A stretch of DNA of 64,000 bases. It comes from Pseudomonadota bacterium. GTDB taxonomy: Bacteria > Pseudomonadota > Gammaproteobacteria > Steroidobacterales > Steroidobacteraceae. The translations under genes were made by a program, and so were the position numbers. The stretch is taken from assembly GCA_021792755.1 (NCBI GenBank), contig JAJYUA010000014.1, positions 30,205 to 94,204 on the forward strand, in the 5' to 3' direction. Shown one piece after another: positions 8,445 through 20,423 of this stretch. Under the pieces are notes generated by a model. It saw only the letters and a list, made by a program, of their open reading frames with translations, was not told where the DNA came from and searched no databases. Numbering within the stretch: the stretch's first letter is position 1; the number at the start of each line of letters is the position of its first letter.

Positions 8445-9680
8445 ATGGCCACGGTCGCCACCGCCACTCTCAAGACCCCGAAAGCCGAATCCCTCTTCGC
8501 CTGGGAGGGCCGCGACAAGCGCGGCCAGCGCGTCAAGGGCACGGCGAGCGCCATCGACGAGGCGGCGCTGAGGGTGGACCTGCGCCGCCAGGGCATCGCG
8601 CTCGCGCGCGCCCGCAGGCAGCGCGAGAGCCTGAAGGGCGGCCGGGTGAGGCCCGCGGACATCGCCATATTCAGCCGCCAGCTCTCCACCATGCTGGTCG
8701 CCGGCATCCCCATGGTGCAGTCCTTCGAGATCGTCGCGAGCGGCGTCGACAAGCCCTCCGTCCGCAAGCTCATCCTCGCCATCAAGGCCGATGTCGAGTC
8801 CGGCAGCTCGCTGCACGAGGCGCTCGCCAAGCATCCGCTCTACTTCGATGACCTGTACGTCAACCTGGTGCGCGCCGGCGAGCAGGCCGGCGCGCTCGAC
8901 ACCCTGCTCGACAAGATCGCCACCTACAAGGAGAAGTCGGAGGCCACCAAGAAGAAGGTCAAGAAGGCGCTTTTCTATCCGGCCGCGGTGCTGAGCGTGG
9001 CGTTCATCGTCACGCTCATCCTGATGATCTACGTGATCCCGGAGTTCCAGGGGCTGTTCAAGGGATTCGGCGCCAACCTGCCGGCCTTCACGATGCTCGT
9101 CATCCACATCTCGCAGATCGTGCAGCACCAGGGCGTGTGGATCGCGATCCTGATCGGCATCGGCGCGGTGATATTTCAACACTTCTACAAGCGCTCGCGG
9201 AAGCTGCGCGAGGTGCTCGACCGGCTCTCGCTCAAGATCCCCATCATCGGCCCCATCCTCAACAAGGCGGCCATTTCCCGCTATGCGCGCACCCTCGCCA
9301 CCATGTTCGCCGCCGGCGTGCCGCTGGTCGAGGCGCTGGAATCCGTCGCCGGCGCCTGCGGCAACATCGTCTACGAGGACGCGGTCTTGAAGATGCGCGA
9401 CGAGGTCGCCGCCGGCCAGCGCCTGCAGCGCGCCATGGAGACGCAGAACATCTTCCCCAACATGGTGGTGCAGATGATCGCGGTGGGCGAGGAAGCCGGC
9501 TCGCTCGATGAGATGGCGAGCAAGGTGGCCACCTTCTACGAGGCCGAGGTGGACAACGCGGTGGACAGCATGTCGAGCCTGCTCGAGCCGCTGATCATGG
9601 TGATCCTCGGCGTGATCGTCGGCAGCCTGGTGATCGCCATGTACCTGCCGATCTTCCACCTCGGCGACGTCGTCGGCTGA
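8445..9680 (+). CDS. pilC: Type IV pilus inner-membrane platform protein PilC
   Basis: The 411-residue protein contains two T2SSF domains (about 75-198 and 280-402), each leading into membrane helices. Hydrophobic segments are visible around AVLSVAFIVTLILMIYVIP and at the C-terminus (LIMVILGVIVGSLVIAMY). PilC couples PilB rotation to insertion of pilin subunits at the base of the pilus. It starts 15 bases after the pilB stop. Length and motifs are standard for the family. Confidence 0.95.
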   Translation: MATVATATLKTPKAESLFAWEGRDKRGQRVKGTASAIDEAALRVDLRRQGIALARARRQRESLKGGRVRPADIAIFSRQLSTMLVAGIPMVQSFEIVASGVDKPSVRKLILAIKADVESGSSLHEALAKHPLYFDDLYVNLVRAGEQAGALDTLLDKIATYKEKSEATKKKVKKALFYPAAVLSVAFIVTLILMIYVIPEFQGLFKGFGANLPAFTMLVIHISQIVQHQGVWIAILIGIGAVIFQHFYKRSRKLREVLDRLSLKIPIIGPILNKAAISRYARTLATMFAAGVPLVEALESVAGACGNIVYEDAVLKMRDEVAAGQRLQRAMETQNIFPNMVVQMIAVGEEAGSLDEMASKVATFYEAEVDNAVDSMSSLLEPLIMVILGVIVGSLVIAMYLPIFHLGDVVG

Positions 9681-9731
9681 TCGAAGGGAGGCGGCGATCA
9701 TCCCCAGCGCAGCCGCGGCCGAGGCTCTCTC

Positions 9732-10643
9732 GTGTCGCTGATCGAACTGCTCGCCGCCTCGCCCGCGCTCTACGGCGGCCTTTGCCTGCTGCTCGGCCTC
9801 ATCGTGGGCAGCTTCCTCAACGTGGTCATCCACCGCCTGCCCATCATGATGGAGCGGCAGTGGCGCGAGCAGTACGCGGAGCTGCAATCCGGGGAGGCGG
9901 CCGGCGAGCCGGCCGCGACCTACAGGCCGGCCGAGCGCTACGACCTTGCCGTGCCGCGCTCCGCCTGCCCGGCCTGCAAGGCCCCGATCGGCGCGCTCGA
10001 GAACATCCCCATCCTGAGCTACCTCTTCCTGCGCGGCCGCTGCGCCAGGTGCGGGGCGCGCATCAGCCTGCGCTACCCCCTGGTCGAGGCCCTCACCGGG
10101 CTGCTCTCGGGGCTGGTCGCCTGGAAGCTCGGCTTCGGCTGGCCCTCTCTGGCGGCGCTGGCGTTCACCTGGTTCCTGGTGGCGCTCGCCGGCATCGACA
10201 TCGGCCACCAGCTGCTGCCCGACAGCCTCACCCTGCCGCTCATGTGGATGGGCCTGGTGCTCAGCCTGTTCGCCCCCGGCCCGGGCGGCGCGCCGATCCC
10301 CGTGGACCCCAGGGCCAGCCTGATCGGCGCAGCCGCAGGTTACGCGAGCCTCTGGAGCGTCTATCATCTGTTCCGGGCGCTCACCGCCCGGGAAGGCATG
10401 GGCTACGGCGACTTCAAGCTGCTGGCGGCGCTCGGGGCCTGGCTGGGCTGGCGTATGCTGCTGCCGATCGTGCTGATCGCAGCCACCGTCGGCGCCGTGA
10501 CCGGCATCGTGCTGATCGCCGTGCGCGGGCGCAGCCGCGCCGCGCCCATCGCCTTCGGACCGTTCCTGGCGGCGGCCGGCTGGCTGATGCTGATGTTCGG
10601 CCACCCGCTGGTGAGCGGCTATCTGGGGCTATTCGTAAGGTAA
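9732..10643 (+). CDS. pilD: Prepilin peptidase and N-methyltransferase PilD
   Basis: This 303-residue inner-membrane aspartyl protease removes the leader of prepilins and methylates the new N-terminal Phe. An N-terminal helix and the motif GSFLNVVIHRLP (26-37) are followed by the zinc-binding cytoplasmic loop with Cys79/Cys82 and Cys104/Cys107. The catalytic aspartates sit in IDIGHQLLPD (Asp156 region) and GYGD (Asp227). Translation starts at GTG 9732. It closes the pilBCD group and is needed for both upstream pilins. In this position pilD is commonly followed by coaE, as here. Confidence 0.95.
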   Translation: MSLIELLAASPALYGGLCLLLGLIVGSFLNVVIHRLPIMMERQWREQYAELQSGEAAGEPAATYRPAERYDLAVPRSACPACKAPIGALENIPILSYLFLRGRCARCGARISLRYPLVEALTGLLSGLVAWKLGFGWPSLAALAFTWFLVALAGIDIGHQLLPDSLTLPLMWMGLVLSLFAPGPGGAPIPVDPRASLIGAAAGYASLWSVYHLFRALTAREGMGYGDFKLLAALGAWLGWRMLLPIVLIAATVGAVTGIVLIAVRGRSRAAPIAFGPFLAAAGWLMLMFGHPLVSGYLGLFVR

Positions 10644-10808
10644 GCAAATGTCCAGTTTCCCCGGCGCGGCCTCGCGCCATTCGCCCTGCGGGGTTGTCCC
10701 GCCCGACCTGGGCCTCGGGGCCGCCGGGCGCAGGAGCGCCGGCGTTGCCCATCGCTCCCGGCGCGGTGCGCGCGCTGCGGCGAGCCCCGTGAGCGCTGCG
10801 CGTAGCGC

Positions 10809-11438
10809 ATGAGCAAGAAAACCCTGCACATCGGCCTCACCGGCGGCATCGCCAGCGGCAAGTCCACGGTGGCCAAGCTCTTCGGTGCGCTCGGCGTGCC
10901 CATCATCGACACCGACCAGATCGCCCGCGACGTGGTCGAGCCCGGCCAACCGCCCCTCGAGCGCCTGGTGGAGCACTTCGGCAAGGGCATCCTCACGCCC
11001 GACGGGCACCTCGACCGGCCGAAGCTGCGCGAGATCGTCTTCTCCGACCCCAAGGCTCGCGCCGATCTGGAGGCGCTCACCCATCCGGCCATCGGCACGG
11101 CCGTCGAGGCGCTCTCGGCCGCGGCGGGCGGCCCGTATCAGGTCCTCGTCATCCCCCTGCTGGTGGAAAAGGGCCTGGGCGCGCGCCTCGAGCGGGTCCT
11201 GGTCGTCGACTGCCCGGAGGCGCTGCAGATCCAGCGCCTGCAGGCGCGGGACGGCTCCACGTTGGAGCAAGCGCAGGCCATCCTCAACGCTCAGGCCTCC
11301 CGCGCGGCACGGCTGAAGGCCGCACACGACGTCATCCTCAACGAATCCGATATCGCCTCGCTTCGAGACCAGGTCTCGGCGCTGCACCGGCGTTATCTCG
11401 AGCTCGCCGGGAAAACCGGGACGGCTGCCGGAGCGTGA
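10809..11438 (+). CDS. coaE: Dephospho-CoA kinase
   Basis: The 209-residue P-loop kinase phosphorylates the 3'-hydroxyl of dephospho-CoA, the last step of coenzyme A synthesis. The Walker A loop GGIASGKST is at residues 12-20, followed by the CoaE motif DTDQIARDVV. The PilD-CoaE-ZapD-YacG order is typical of gammaproteobacteria. The 165-bp gap from pilD is very GC-rich and shows no clear promoter. Confidence 0.95.
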   Translation: MSKKTLHIGLTGGIASGKSTVAKLFGALGVPIIDTDQIARDVVEPGQPPLERLVEHFGKGILTPDGHLDRPKLREIVFSDPKARADLEALTHPAIGTAVEALSAAAGGPYQVLVIPLLVEKGLGARLERVLVVDCPEALQIQRLQARDGSTLEQAQAILNAQASRAARLKAAHDVILNESDIASLRDQVSALHRRYLELAGKTGTAAGA

Positions 11439-11639
11439 CCGCGGAATCGATTTTCCAGGGCGCTTGAAAAGCAGGGACGTTTCTTGCGCGAGCCCCGCAC
11501 AGCGCTCACGGCGTCCCGGAAAAACCGATTCAAGGCAATGGTCCGGCCGCTGCCCCCCAACGGATCACAGAAGTTTCAACCGTCGGCTCTTGCGGACGTT
11601 TACGCGGCGCGTCGTTCTCGCGCACAATAGTCAGTCACT

Positions 11640-12467
11640 ATGGCTACCGAAATCGCCGACACCGCGGCGCCCCCCAAGCCCCCGGCCGCACCCCAGGCGA
11701 GCGGCCGCACCGTGATCTTCGAGCAGCCGCTCAACGAGCGGATGCGCACCTTCCTCCGGCTGGACTTCCTCTACAACCAGGCGCTGAATCACAACGAGAG
11801 CGGCACCCCCTGGGGCAGCCGCGCGGCGGTGGGAAGCCTCATCGACATCCTCGCCATCATCTCCCGTGGCGACCTGCGCTCGGATGCGCTGAAGGAGATC
11901 GAGCGCCAGCTCACGCTGCTCGGGGAGTACCAGGCCAAGCCCGGCGTCGACCCCAAGCGGCTCGAGTCCTTCATCGGCAACCTCGGCCGGCTGCGCGCCG
12001 AGCTGATGAGCGCGGGCGTCGCCTGCCAGCAGCCGCTCCGCGACTCGGAGTTCCTGAGCGCCATCAAGCACCGCAGCGCCATCCCCGGCGGCACCTGCGA
12101 TTTCGATCTGCCGGCCTACCTGTACTGGCTGTCCGAGCCCGGCGAGGCCCGCACGCACGCCTTCAGCCAGTGGCTGGCGATGCTGCGGCCCCTGTGCGAT
12201 GCGGTGGCGGAGCTGCTGTGGCTGACCCGCCAGTTCGGCCGCAGCCGGCGCGAGTGCGCCCGCGCGGGATCCATGACCATCACCTTCGACCGGGACAACC
12301 CCCTGCAGCTGCTGCGCATCACGCTGCCGGTCGAGAGCGGCCTGTACCCGGAGGTGAGCGGCAGCCATCACCGCTGCAACGTGCGCTTCCTGCAATGGAA
12401 GGGCCTGTCCGAGCGGGCCGTGCAGACCGGCGAGGACGTGTCGTTCCTGCTCACCGCCTGCACCTAG
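11640..12467 (+). CDS. zapD: Cell division protein ZapD
   Basis: The 275-residue protein matches the ZapD (YacF/DUF1342) family from residue 24 on: VIFEQPLNERMRTFLRLDFL, then a helical bundle and a beta-rich C-terminal part. ZapD crosslinks FtsZ filaments by binding the conserved C-terminal peptide of FtsZ, which is intact in this window. A weak promoter-like pair (TTTACG and CACAAT) lies just upstream, ending near 11630. The first 23 residues (rich in Ala and Pro) are longer than in E. coli ZapD and may be a disordered extension. Confidence 0.92.
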   Translation: MATEIADTAAPPKPPAAPQASGRTVIFEQPLNERMRTFLRLDFLYNQALNHNESGTPWGSRAAVGSLIDILAIISRGDLRSDALKEIERQLTLLGEYQAKPGVDPKRLESFIGNLGRLRAELMSAGVACQQPLRDSEFLSAIKHRSAIPGGTCDFDLPAYLYWLSEPGEARTHAFSQWLAMLRPLCDAVAELLWLTRQFGRSRRECARAGSMTITFDRDNPLQLLRITLPVESGLYPEVSGSHHRCNVRFLQWKGLSERAVQTGEDVSFLLTACT

Positions 12468-12479
12468 GCAAGCGTCCTG

Positions 12480-12671
12480 ATGCAGGTCAAGTGCCCCACC
12501 TGCCGGCGTGAGATCGAGTGGTCCGCGGCGCCATCACGGCCCTTCTGCAGCGAGCGCTGCCGCCTGATCGACCTCGGCGCCTGGCTCACGCAGCGCAATG
12601 CCATCCCCGGCGAGCCGGCCCCGGGAGAGCCCGAGGCCTCGCCCGACTGGCCGCGCTCTACGGAAACTTGA
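12480..12671 (+). CDS. yacG: DNA gyrase inhibitor YacG, zinc-ribbon protein
   Basis: This 63-residue protein begins [14 protein letters not shown] and continues [15 protein letters not shown], giving the four-cysteine zinc site CPxC...C-x3-C of YacG. In E. coli YacG binds GyrB and inhibits gyrase. It starts 12 bases after zapD, as in many gammaproteobacteria. Its last 14 bases overlap the end of the convergent gene on the minus strand. Confidence 0.9.
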   Translation: MQVKCPTCRREIEWSAAPSRPFCSERCRLIDLGAWLTQRNAIPGEPAPGEPEASPDWPRSTET

Positions 12672-13056
12672 TCTTGCCGCCGCCGGGGCCCGCGCCCGGG
12701 CCGATCGGGCCGGCGCCAACCTCCGGCACCACGATGCGCGAGGCGGCCTCGCGCCGCAGCTCCCGTGCCTCGTCGATGGCCTGCTCCAGCGCCGCCCTGA
12801 CGCCCTCAGGGAACCTCTGCTGCGCCTCTTCCAGGGTGGCCGCCGGGATCTCGAAGGTGAGCGGCAGCACGCCGGCGGGAGTGAGCAGCTGCGTCTGGCC
12901 GGCGAACAGCATGGGCCGCGACGGATCGGGTGCGCCGCTTGGCGTGACCGGCGTCAGGCGCCGGATGGTGCCGGCATGGCGGTCGGTGAAGAGCTCTTCC
13001 CGGTAAAGATTGGCCGAATCGAGCTGAACCTCCGGAAGGTCATTGTCGGCGGCCAT
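12658..13056 (-). CDS. Conserved protein of unknown function
   Basis: The 132-residue protein has no recognised domain or membrane segment. Visible pieces are [21 protein letters not shown] near the N-terminus, a beta-like middle ([17 protein letters not shown]), a helix rich in Glu and Ala, [11 protein letters not shown], and a Gly/Pro-rich tail (about 115-129). The protein looks like a conserved gammaproteobacterial cytoplasmic protein, but I cannot assign a role. The ATG at 13056 has GAGAGG upstream and lies 17 bases inside the end of mutT, so the two are probably cotranslated. Its end overlaps convergent yacG by 14 bases. Confidence 0.75.
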   Translation of the reverse strand: MAADNDLPEVQLDSANLYREELFTDRHAGTIRRLTPVTPSGAPDPSRPMLFAGQTQLLTPAGVLPLTFEIPAATLEEAQQRFPEGVRAALEQAIDEARELRREAASRIVVPEVGAGPIGPGAGPGGGKIKFP

Positions 13057-13462
13057 GAAAATCCTCTCGTGCAGTGGGCGTGGAGGCCCATTCTACCAGC
13101 GCGGCGATGAACGGACGGTCCGCTTCGAGCAGGTCCTGCTCGGCAAGCCGGGCCGGCTCGACCCACTTCAGCGCCTGACCTTCCAGGCCCCGCGGCTCGC
13201 CGCGGAAGCGCTCGACCACCCATAGCGACAGCTGCACCGTGCGATCCGGGTAAGAGTGCCTGAGGCCCACCACGGGGCGCCCCTGCAGCAGCTCGACCCC
13301 CAGCTCCTCCCGCAGCTCGCGCACCAGCGCCTGCTCCTCGGTCTCATCGCCGGCGAGCTTGCCGCCGGGGAACTCCCAGCGGCCTGCCATGTGCTTGCCC
13401 TGCGGGCGCTCGGCGATCAACACGCGGCCGCCGGCGATCAGCGCCGCCGCCACCACCCTCAC
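13040..13462 (-). CDS. mutT: 8-oxo-dGTP diphosphatase MutT (Nudix)
   Basis: The protein sanitises the nucleotide pool by hydrolysing 8-oxo-dGTP. The Nudix box is complete: GGKLAGDETEEQALVRELREE fits G-x5-E-x7-RE-x2-EE-x-G. The likely start is GTG 13462 (141 residues, VRVVAAALIAGG), 17 bases after the secA stop. A longer frame reaching 13537 would overlap secA by 58 bases and adds sequence unlike MutT. It is the short form without a fused thiamine-phosphate synthase domain. The secA-mutT order is standard in this class. Confidence 0.92.
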   Translation of the reverse strand: MRVVAAALIAGGRVLIAERPQGKHMAGRWEFPGGKLAGDETEEQALVRELREELGVELLQGRPVVGLRHSYPDRTVQLSLWVVERFRGEPRGLEGQALKWVEPARLAEQDLLEADRPFIAALVEWASTPTAREDFHGRRQ

Positions 13463-13479
13463 CGTGTCCGCGCTCGGAC

Positions 13480-16248
<2,769 letters not shown>

Positions 16249-16453
16249 CTTGAGGTTCGCTTTGCTTTGCTGTGGAGTGCGCCGCCCCGGCCAGGCCCGC
16301 ACGGCGCAGCGCGGTATTTTACGCGCTCGGGGCCCCTGCAGCTAATGGGCGGCCGGAACGGGGAAATCGAGCGCCCGCGCGCATTTGGCGCCGAAATCGG
16401 CCGCAGCGCGCGCTGCGGGCGGGCGGTGCGGCAACCGCCCCGGCCGCTGCCGC

Positions 16454-17422
16454 CTAGGTTCCTGTCCGATGGCCGCTGTTGAGCGCCTGCGCCAGCGTGC
16501 GCGCGTGCAGGCCGATGAAGGCCTTGGGATTGATCGGGTGCCCGTCCTTCATCACCTGGAAGTGCACGTGCGGCCCGGTGGACCACCCGGTCGAGCCCAC
16601 CAGCGCGATCACCTCGCCCCGCTTGACCGTTTCGCCGGCGTGCACCAGGAGCTTCTCGGAATGCGCATAGAGCGTCGAGTAGCCCTCGCCGTCATTGATC
16701 TCGACCATGTTGCCGTACCCTTCCATCGGCGCCGCCCAAGTCACCACGCCGGCGGCGACCGCGTGAATGGGAGTGCCCATCGGGGCGGCGAAGTCGATGC
16801 CCTCGTGAAACTCCGGCCTGCCGGTGAGCGGGTCGATGCGCCAGCCGAAGGGCGAGGAGATCCAGCCCACGTCCACCGGGCGGCCCTCGGGGTAGATCTC
16901 CTGCTTGAGCTTGCGCGAGAGCAGCACGTTCTCCAGTGCCGACAGCTGCGAGGTGCGCAGCTCCATGCGCCCCTTCAGGCGCCTGAGCAGGCGCGCGAGG
17001 CTCGGCATGCCGAATGCCGCGCCCGGGGCGTCCGTGTCCGGCCCGCCCAGGGCGGGATTCTCGCCGAAATCGAACTCGTTGGCGGGCAGTCCCGCCATCG
17101 CCGTCAGGCGCCGGCCGAGGGCATCGAGGCGGATCATGTGGGCCTGCAGGTCGCCCACCTGGATGGCGAGCGCCTCGGCGCGCGCCTGCATCCGCGTGTT
17201 GAGATCCGCGAGCTGCTCGCGCTGGTGCCTGAGGACATCCATCCAGTGAGCGGTCTGCCTCGCGGCGAGGTCCCGGCCCTGCCCGAGCGACACGCCGATC
17301 GCAAAGGCCCCGCCCAGCGCCGCGAGCGTGAGCGCGCACGCGCAGCAGACGATCAACGGGTGGCGGAGGTTGACATTGAGCAGCCGGGAGCGCCCGTCGC
17401 GGGAGAACAGCACCACGCTCAT
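16454..17422 (-). CDS. M23 family metallopeptidase (LytM/peptidoglycan hydrolase-like) with membrane anchor and coiled coil
   Basis: From the ATG at 17422 the protein has 322 residues: a signal-anchor helix (about 22-45), a coiled-coil stretch with many Gln/Arg/Leu residues (about 60-190), and a C-terminal M23 domain. The zinc ligands are visible in FHEGIDFA (His and Asp) and in HVHFQVM (HxH). The domain should cut peptidoglycan cross-bridges or activate an amidase, outside the cytoplasmic membrane. The frame is open upstream; ATG 17560 would add 46 residues and has a slightly better upstream sequence, so the start is uncertain. It sits between secA and divergent dciA, as in Pseudomonas. Confidence 0.87.
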   Translation of the reverse strand: MSVVLFSRDGRSRLLNVNLRHPLIVCCACALTLAALGGAFAIGVSLGQGRDLAARQTAHWMDVLRHQREQLADLNTRMQARAEALAIQVGDLQAHMIRLDALGRRLTAMAGLPANEFDFGENPALGGPDTDAPGAAFGMPSLARLLRRLKGRMELRTSQLSALENVLLSRKLKQEIYPEGRPVDVGWISSPFGWRIDPLTGRPEFHEGIDFAAPMGTPIHAVAAGVVTWAAPMEGYGNMVEINDGEGYSTLYAHSEKLLVHAGETVKRGEVIALVGSTGWSTGPHVHFQVMKDGHPINPKAFIGLHARTLAQALNSGHRTGT

Positions 17423-17621
17423 GCCGGCGGCGCCGGCGGCGAGCGTGACGTGACGGAACGGGGGCAGGCGGCCGAGCCGGGCGAGGGCGCTCGCCGGCTG
17501 CGAGCGCAGCATACGCCATGCACGCAATGCAGCCTGTTTCACCGAGCACCCCGCTGTCATACTTCGTCTCGCCTGGATTCGCCTCTCAGCCCGGATCCAG
17601 CTGCAGACCTGGCGGGCGACT

Positions 17622-17987
17622 ATGCACAAAATGCACCATCGGCACAAGCAAAAAAATCCCAGGCGCGCAACCGATCGCACTGCGGTGCGCTCGATTGAAC
17701 AATTGTTGGCCCGCGCGCCGGTCTTGTCGCCGATCGCAGACCTCGCCGCCCGGCAGGCGTTCTGGCTGAGTTGGCTCGAAGCCCGCCTGCCCGGGCCGCT
17801 CGCCGGCCGACTCACGGGCGCGGTGCAGCGCGGCGGGGTGTTGACGGTGTTTGCCGAGTCGGCCGCCTGGTCGGCGCGGCTGCGTTATGCGCTGCAGGAG
17901 CTCGATCGCGCGCTGCGCGAGGCCGATCCCAACCTCGAGCGGGTGGCGGTGAAAGTGATGCCGGGGAAGTCGGCCGCGCGGCCCTGA
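17622..17987 (+). CDS. dciA: DUF721 protein, candidate replicative helicase loader DciA
   Basis: The 121-residue protein has a basic N-terminus (MHKMHHRHKQKNPRR) and a C-terminal DUF721 domain (GVLTVFAESAAWSARLRYAL, about 71-90). DUF721 proteins encoded beside lpxC in Pseudomonas are DciA, which loads DnaB helicase at the replication origin in bacteria lacking DnaC. Position next to lpxC and secA supports this reading. It is the only plus-strand gene between 12.7 and 39.2 kb. Its first codon is 60-200 bases from the divergent M23 start, so the two may share a promoter region. Confidence 0.78.
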   Translation: MHKMHHRHKQKNPRRATDRTAVRSIEQLLARAPVLSPIADLAARQAFWLSWLEARLPGPLAGRLTGAVQRGGVLTVFAESAAWSARLRYALQELDRALREADPNLERVAVKVMPGKSAARP

Positions 17988-18022
17988 GCCGCCGCCGCGC
18001 CCGGCAATCCAACAGCGCCGCC

Positions 18023-18940
18023 TCAGCCCGCGGGCAGCGCCGGCGCCTCGATGTAGGAAATCGGCGCTTTCGCATACGACTCGAACGCCACTTCCTCCCA
18101 CGCGGAAGGCTCCGCCTTCAGCGCCCGCAGCAGCTTGTTGTTGAGCGCATGCCCTGACTTGAAGCCGCTGAACTCGCCGATCAGGCCGTGGCCGAGCAGG
18201 TACAGATCGCCGATCGCATCGAGGATCTTGTGCTTGACGAACTCGTCCTCGTAGCGCAGGCCATCCTCGTTGAGCACCCGGAAGTCATCGAGGACGATGG
18301 CGTTGTCGAGGTTGCCGCCGAGGGCGAGGTTGCGCTCGCGCAGCGTCTCGAGGTCGCGCAGAAACCCGAACGTGCGCGCGCGGCTCACCTCCTTCAGGAA
18401 CGAGGTGGTCGAGAAGTCCATGCAGGCCCGCTGCGCGCGGCGCTTGAACAGCGGGTGGTTGAACTCGATCTCGAAGTTGACCTTGAAGCCGTCGAAGGGG
18501 GTGAACTCGGCCCACTTGTCCCCGTCGGTGACCCGCAGGAGCTTCTTGATGCGGATGAAGCGCTTCGGGGCGTGCTGCTCCTCGATCCCGGCCGATTGCA
18601 GCAGGAACACGAACGGGCCGGCGCTGCCGTCCATGATGGGCACCTCGGGGGCCGAGAGCTCCACCACTGCGTTGTCGATGCCGAGGCCGGCGAACGCCGA
18701 CAACAGGTGCTCCACGGTCGAGACGCGCGTTTCGCCCTTGCACAACGTCGTGCCGAGCATCGTGTCGCCGACGTTCTCGGCGTTGGCGCGCACCTCGGCC
18801 GGCGGCGGCAGGTCGGTGCGCCGGAAGACGATCCCGGACTCGGCGGGCGCCGGGCGCAGGGTCATCAGCACCTTCTTGCCCGTGTGCAGCCCCACGCCGG
18901 TGGCGCGAATCGAATTCTTGAGCGTCCGCTGTCCAACCAT
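18023..18940 (-). CDS. lpxC: UDP-3-O-acyl-N-acetylglucosamine deacetylase LpxC
   Basis: This zinc deacetylase catalyses the first committed step of lipid A synthesis. The 305-residue protein starts [19 protein letters not shown] and carries the zinc-binding STVEHLLSA motif, [11 protein letters not shown], and [19 protein letters not shown] with the remaining histidine and aspartate ligands. ATG 18940 is the conserved family start; the frame reaches 18988 but without family support. The gene lies 225 bp after ftsZ on the same strand, close to the classic ftsZ-lpxC arrangement, and that gap is AT-richer and likely holds its promoter. In E. coli LpxC is an FtsH substrate; the regulation here is unknown. 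Confidence 0.95.
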   Translation of the reverse strand: MVGQRTLKNSIRATGVGLHTGKKVLMTLRPAPAESGIVFRRTDLPPPAEVRANAENVGDTMLGTTLCKGETRVSTVEHLLSAFAGLGIDNAVVELSAPEVPIMDGSAGPFVFLLQSAGIEEQHAPKRFIRIKKLLRVTDGDKWAEFTPFDGFKVNFEIEFNHPLFKRRAQRACMDFSTTSFLKEVSRARTFGFLRDLETLRERNLALGGNLDNAIVLDDFRVLNEDGLRYEDEFVKHKILDAIGDLYLLGHGLIGEFSGFKSGHALNNKLLRALKAEPSAWEEVAFESYAKAPISYIEAPALPAG

Positions 18941-19165
18941 GCTTCGTTCTTTTGCGATCTCACCGTTAAACGCACAGACCCCCGCCAAGCTGACAGGGGG
19001 CCCAACCGGGCACAGGGCGCGCTACCGTACCACAGGCCGCCTTTTTACTCCATTTTCCGCCTGCCGCTTTACAGTGCCTTACAGCGGCCGACTGCGCCGG
19101 TCCGACCGCCCCGGACCGGGGAGCGAGGCAGCCCGCCGGTGCGAGGCTGCCGGCCCTCGGAACGT

Positions 19166-20365
19166 TCAGTCGGCCTGGCGGCGCAGGAAGGCCGGGATGT
19201 CGAGCAGGTCATCCGGCGCGATGTCCTGACGCAGCCCATCGCCGACGGCCCGCTGGCGCTGCACCGTCGGGCGGTCGAGCTTGGCGTAGTCGCTGCCGGA
19301 GGGCTGGCCGCGCCGCACCACGCGCATCGGCGGCTCGGCGCGCGCCTCGCGCTGGGGTGCGTGCGCCTGCTCGCGCTCGGCCCGGGCGGCGGCACGCGCC
19401 GCGGACGCCGGCTGGCCGAGTCCCGTGGCGACCACCGTCACGCGCACCTGGTTGCTGAGGTCCGCATCGATGACGGTGCCGACCACCACCGTGGCGTCCT
19501 CCGAGGCGAACGCCTTGACGATCTGACCGACCTCCTGGAACTCGCCGATCGAGAGGTCCATGCCCGCCGTGACGTTCACCAGGATGCCGTGCGCTCCGGC
19601 GAGATTGATCTCCTCGAGCAGCGGCGAGGACACGGCCGCTTCGGCCGCCGCGCGCGCGCGCCCTTCGCCGCTGGCCGTGCCGGTGCCCATCATGGCCATG
19701 CCCGTCTCGGACATGACCGTGCGCACGTCGGCGAAGTCGACGTTGATCAGTCCCGGGCGCGTGATGAGCTCGGCGATGCCCTGCACCGCCCCCTGCAGCA
19801 CCTGGTTCGCCGCCTTGAAGGCATCGAGGAGCGTCGTCTGGGCTCCGAGCACGGTGAGCAGCTTCTGATTGGGGATGGTGATCAGCGAGTCGCAGAACTT
19901 GCCGAGCTCGGCGATGCCGTGATCGGCCACGTGCGATCGCTTGCCGCCCTCCATCTCGAAGGGCTTGGTGACCACCGCCACGGTGAGGATCCCCATCTCC
20001 TTGGCGATCTGCGCGACCACCGGGGCGCCGCCCGTGCCGGTGCCCCCGCCCATGCCGGCGGTGACGAACAGCATGTCGCAGCCCTTGATGAGCTCGACGA
20101 TGCGGTCGCGGTCCTCCATGGCCGCCTGGCGGCCGACCTCCGGGTCCGCTCCCGCGCCGAGCCCCTTGGTGATGTTGCTGCCGATCTGCAGGGCGGTCTT
20201 GACCCTGGCGTGCTTGAGCGCCTGCGCGTCGGTGTTGATACACATGAATTCCACGCCCTCTATGCCGGTCGTCAGCATGTGGGCGACGGCGTTGCCGCCG
20301 CCGCCGCCCACGCCGATGACCTTGATGACGGCGCTCTGGGTATAGGCATCCATCAGTTCGAACAT
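19166..20365 (-). CDS. ftsZ: Cell division GTPase FtsZ
   Basis: The 399-residue tubulin homologue builds the Z ring. Visible motifs are [12 protein letters not shown] (16-27), the tubulin signature [11 protein letters not shown] and the T7-loop region NVDFADV. After a variable linker rich in Ala/Arg the conserved C-terminal peptide [15 protein letters not shown] is intact; it recruits FtsA, ZipA and ZapD. ATG 20365 has AGGAG seven bases upstream. It is the last gene of the dcw cluster and is 58 bp from ftsA. Confidence 0.97.
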   Translation of the reverse strand: MFELMDAYTQSAVIKVIGVGGGGGNAVAHMLTTGIEGVEFMCINTDAQALKHARVKTALQIGSNITKGLGAGADPEVGRQAAMEDRDRIVELIKGCDMLFVTAGMGGGTGTGGAPVVAQIAKEMGILTVAVVTKPFEMEGGKRSHVADHGIAELGKFCDSLITIPNQKLLTVLGAQTTLLDAFKAANQVLQGAVQGIAELITRPGLINVDFADVRTVMSETGMAMMGTGTASGEGRARAAAEAAVSSPLLEEINLAGAHGILVNVTAGMDLSIGEFQEVGQIVKAFASEDATVVVGTVIDADLSNQVRVTVVATGLGQPASAARAAARAEREQAHAPQREARAEPPMRVVRRGQPSGSDYAKLDRPTVQRQRAVGDGLRQDIAPDDLLDIPAFLRRQAD

Positions 20366-20423
20366 TGCGCGCTCCTCGTTGAGTGTGTCGAGTGTACGGT
20401 TGAACGGGTGAAATCGATCGAAG

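Noticed and set aside
6579..10604. Open frame of 1341 codons on the minus strand opposite pilB, pilC and pilD
   Set aside because: It is antisense to three clear genes; its composition (Asp, His, Gly, Arg, Gln rich, no domain) is what a high-GC third-position bias produces on the opposite strand.
17423..17815. N-terminal extension of the M23 peptidase up to 17815
   Set aside because: The extension overlaps dciA on the other strand and gives an atypical N-terminus before the normal signal-anchor.
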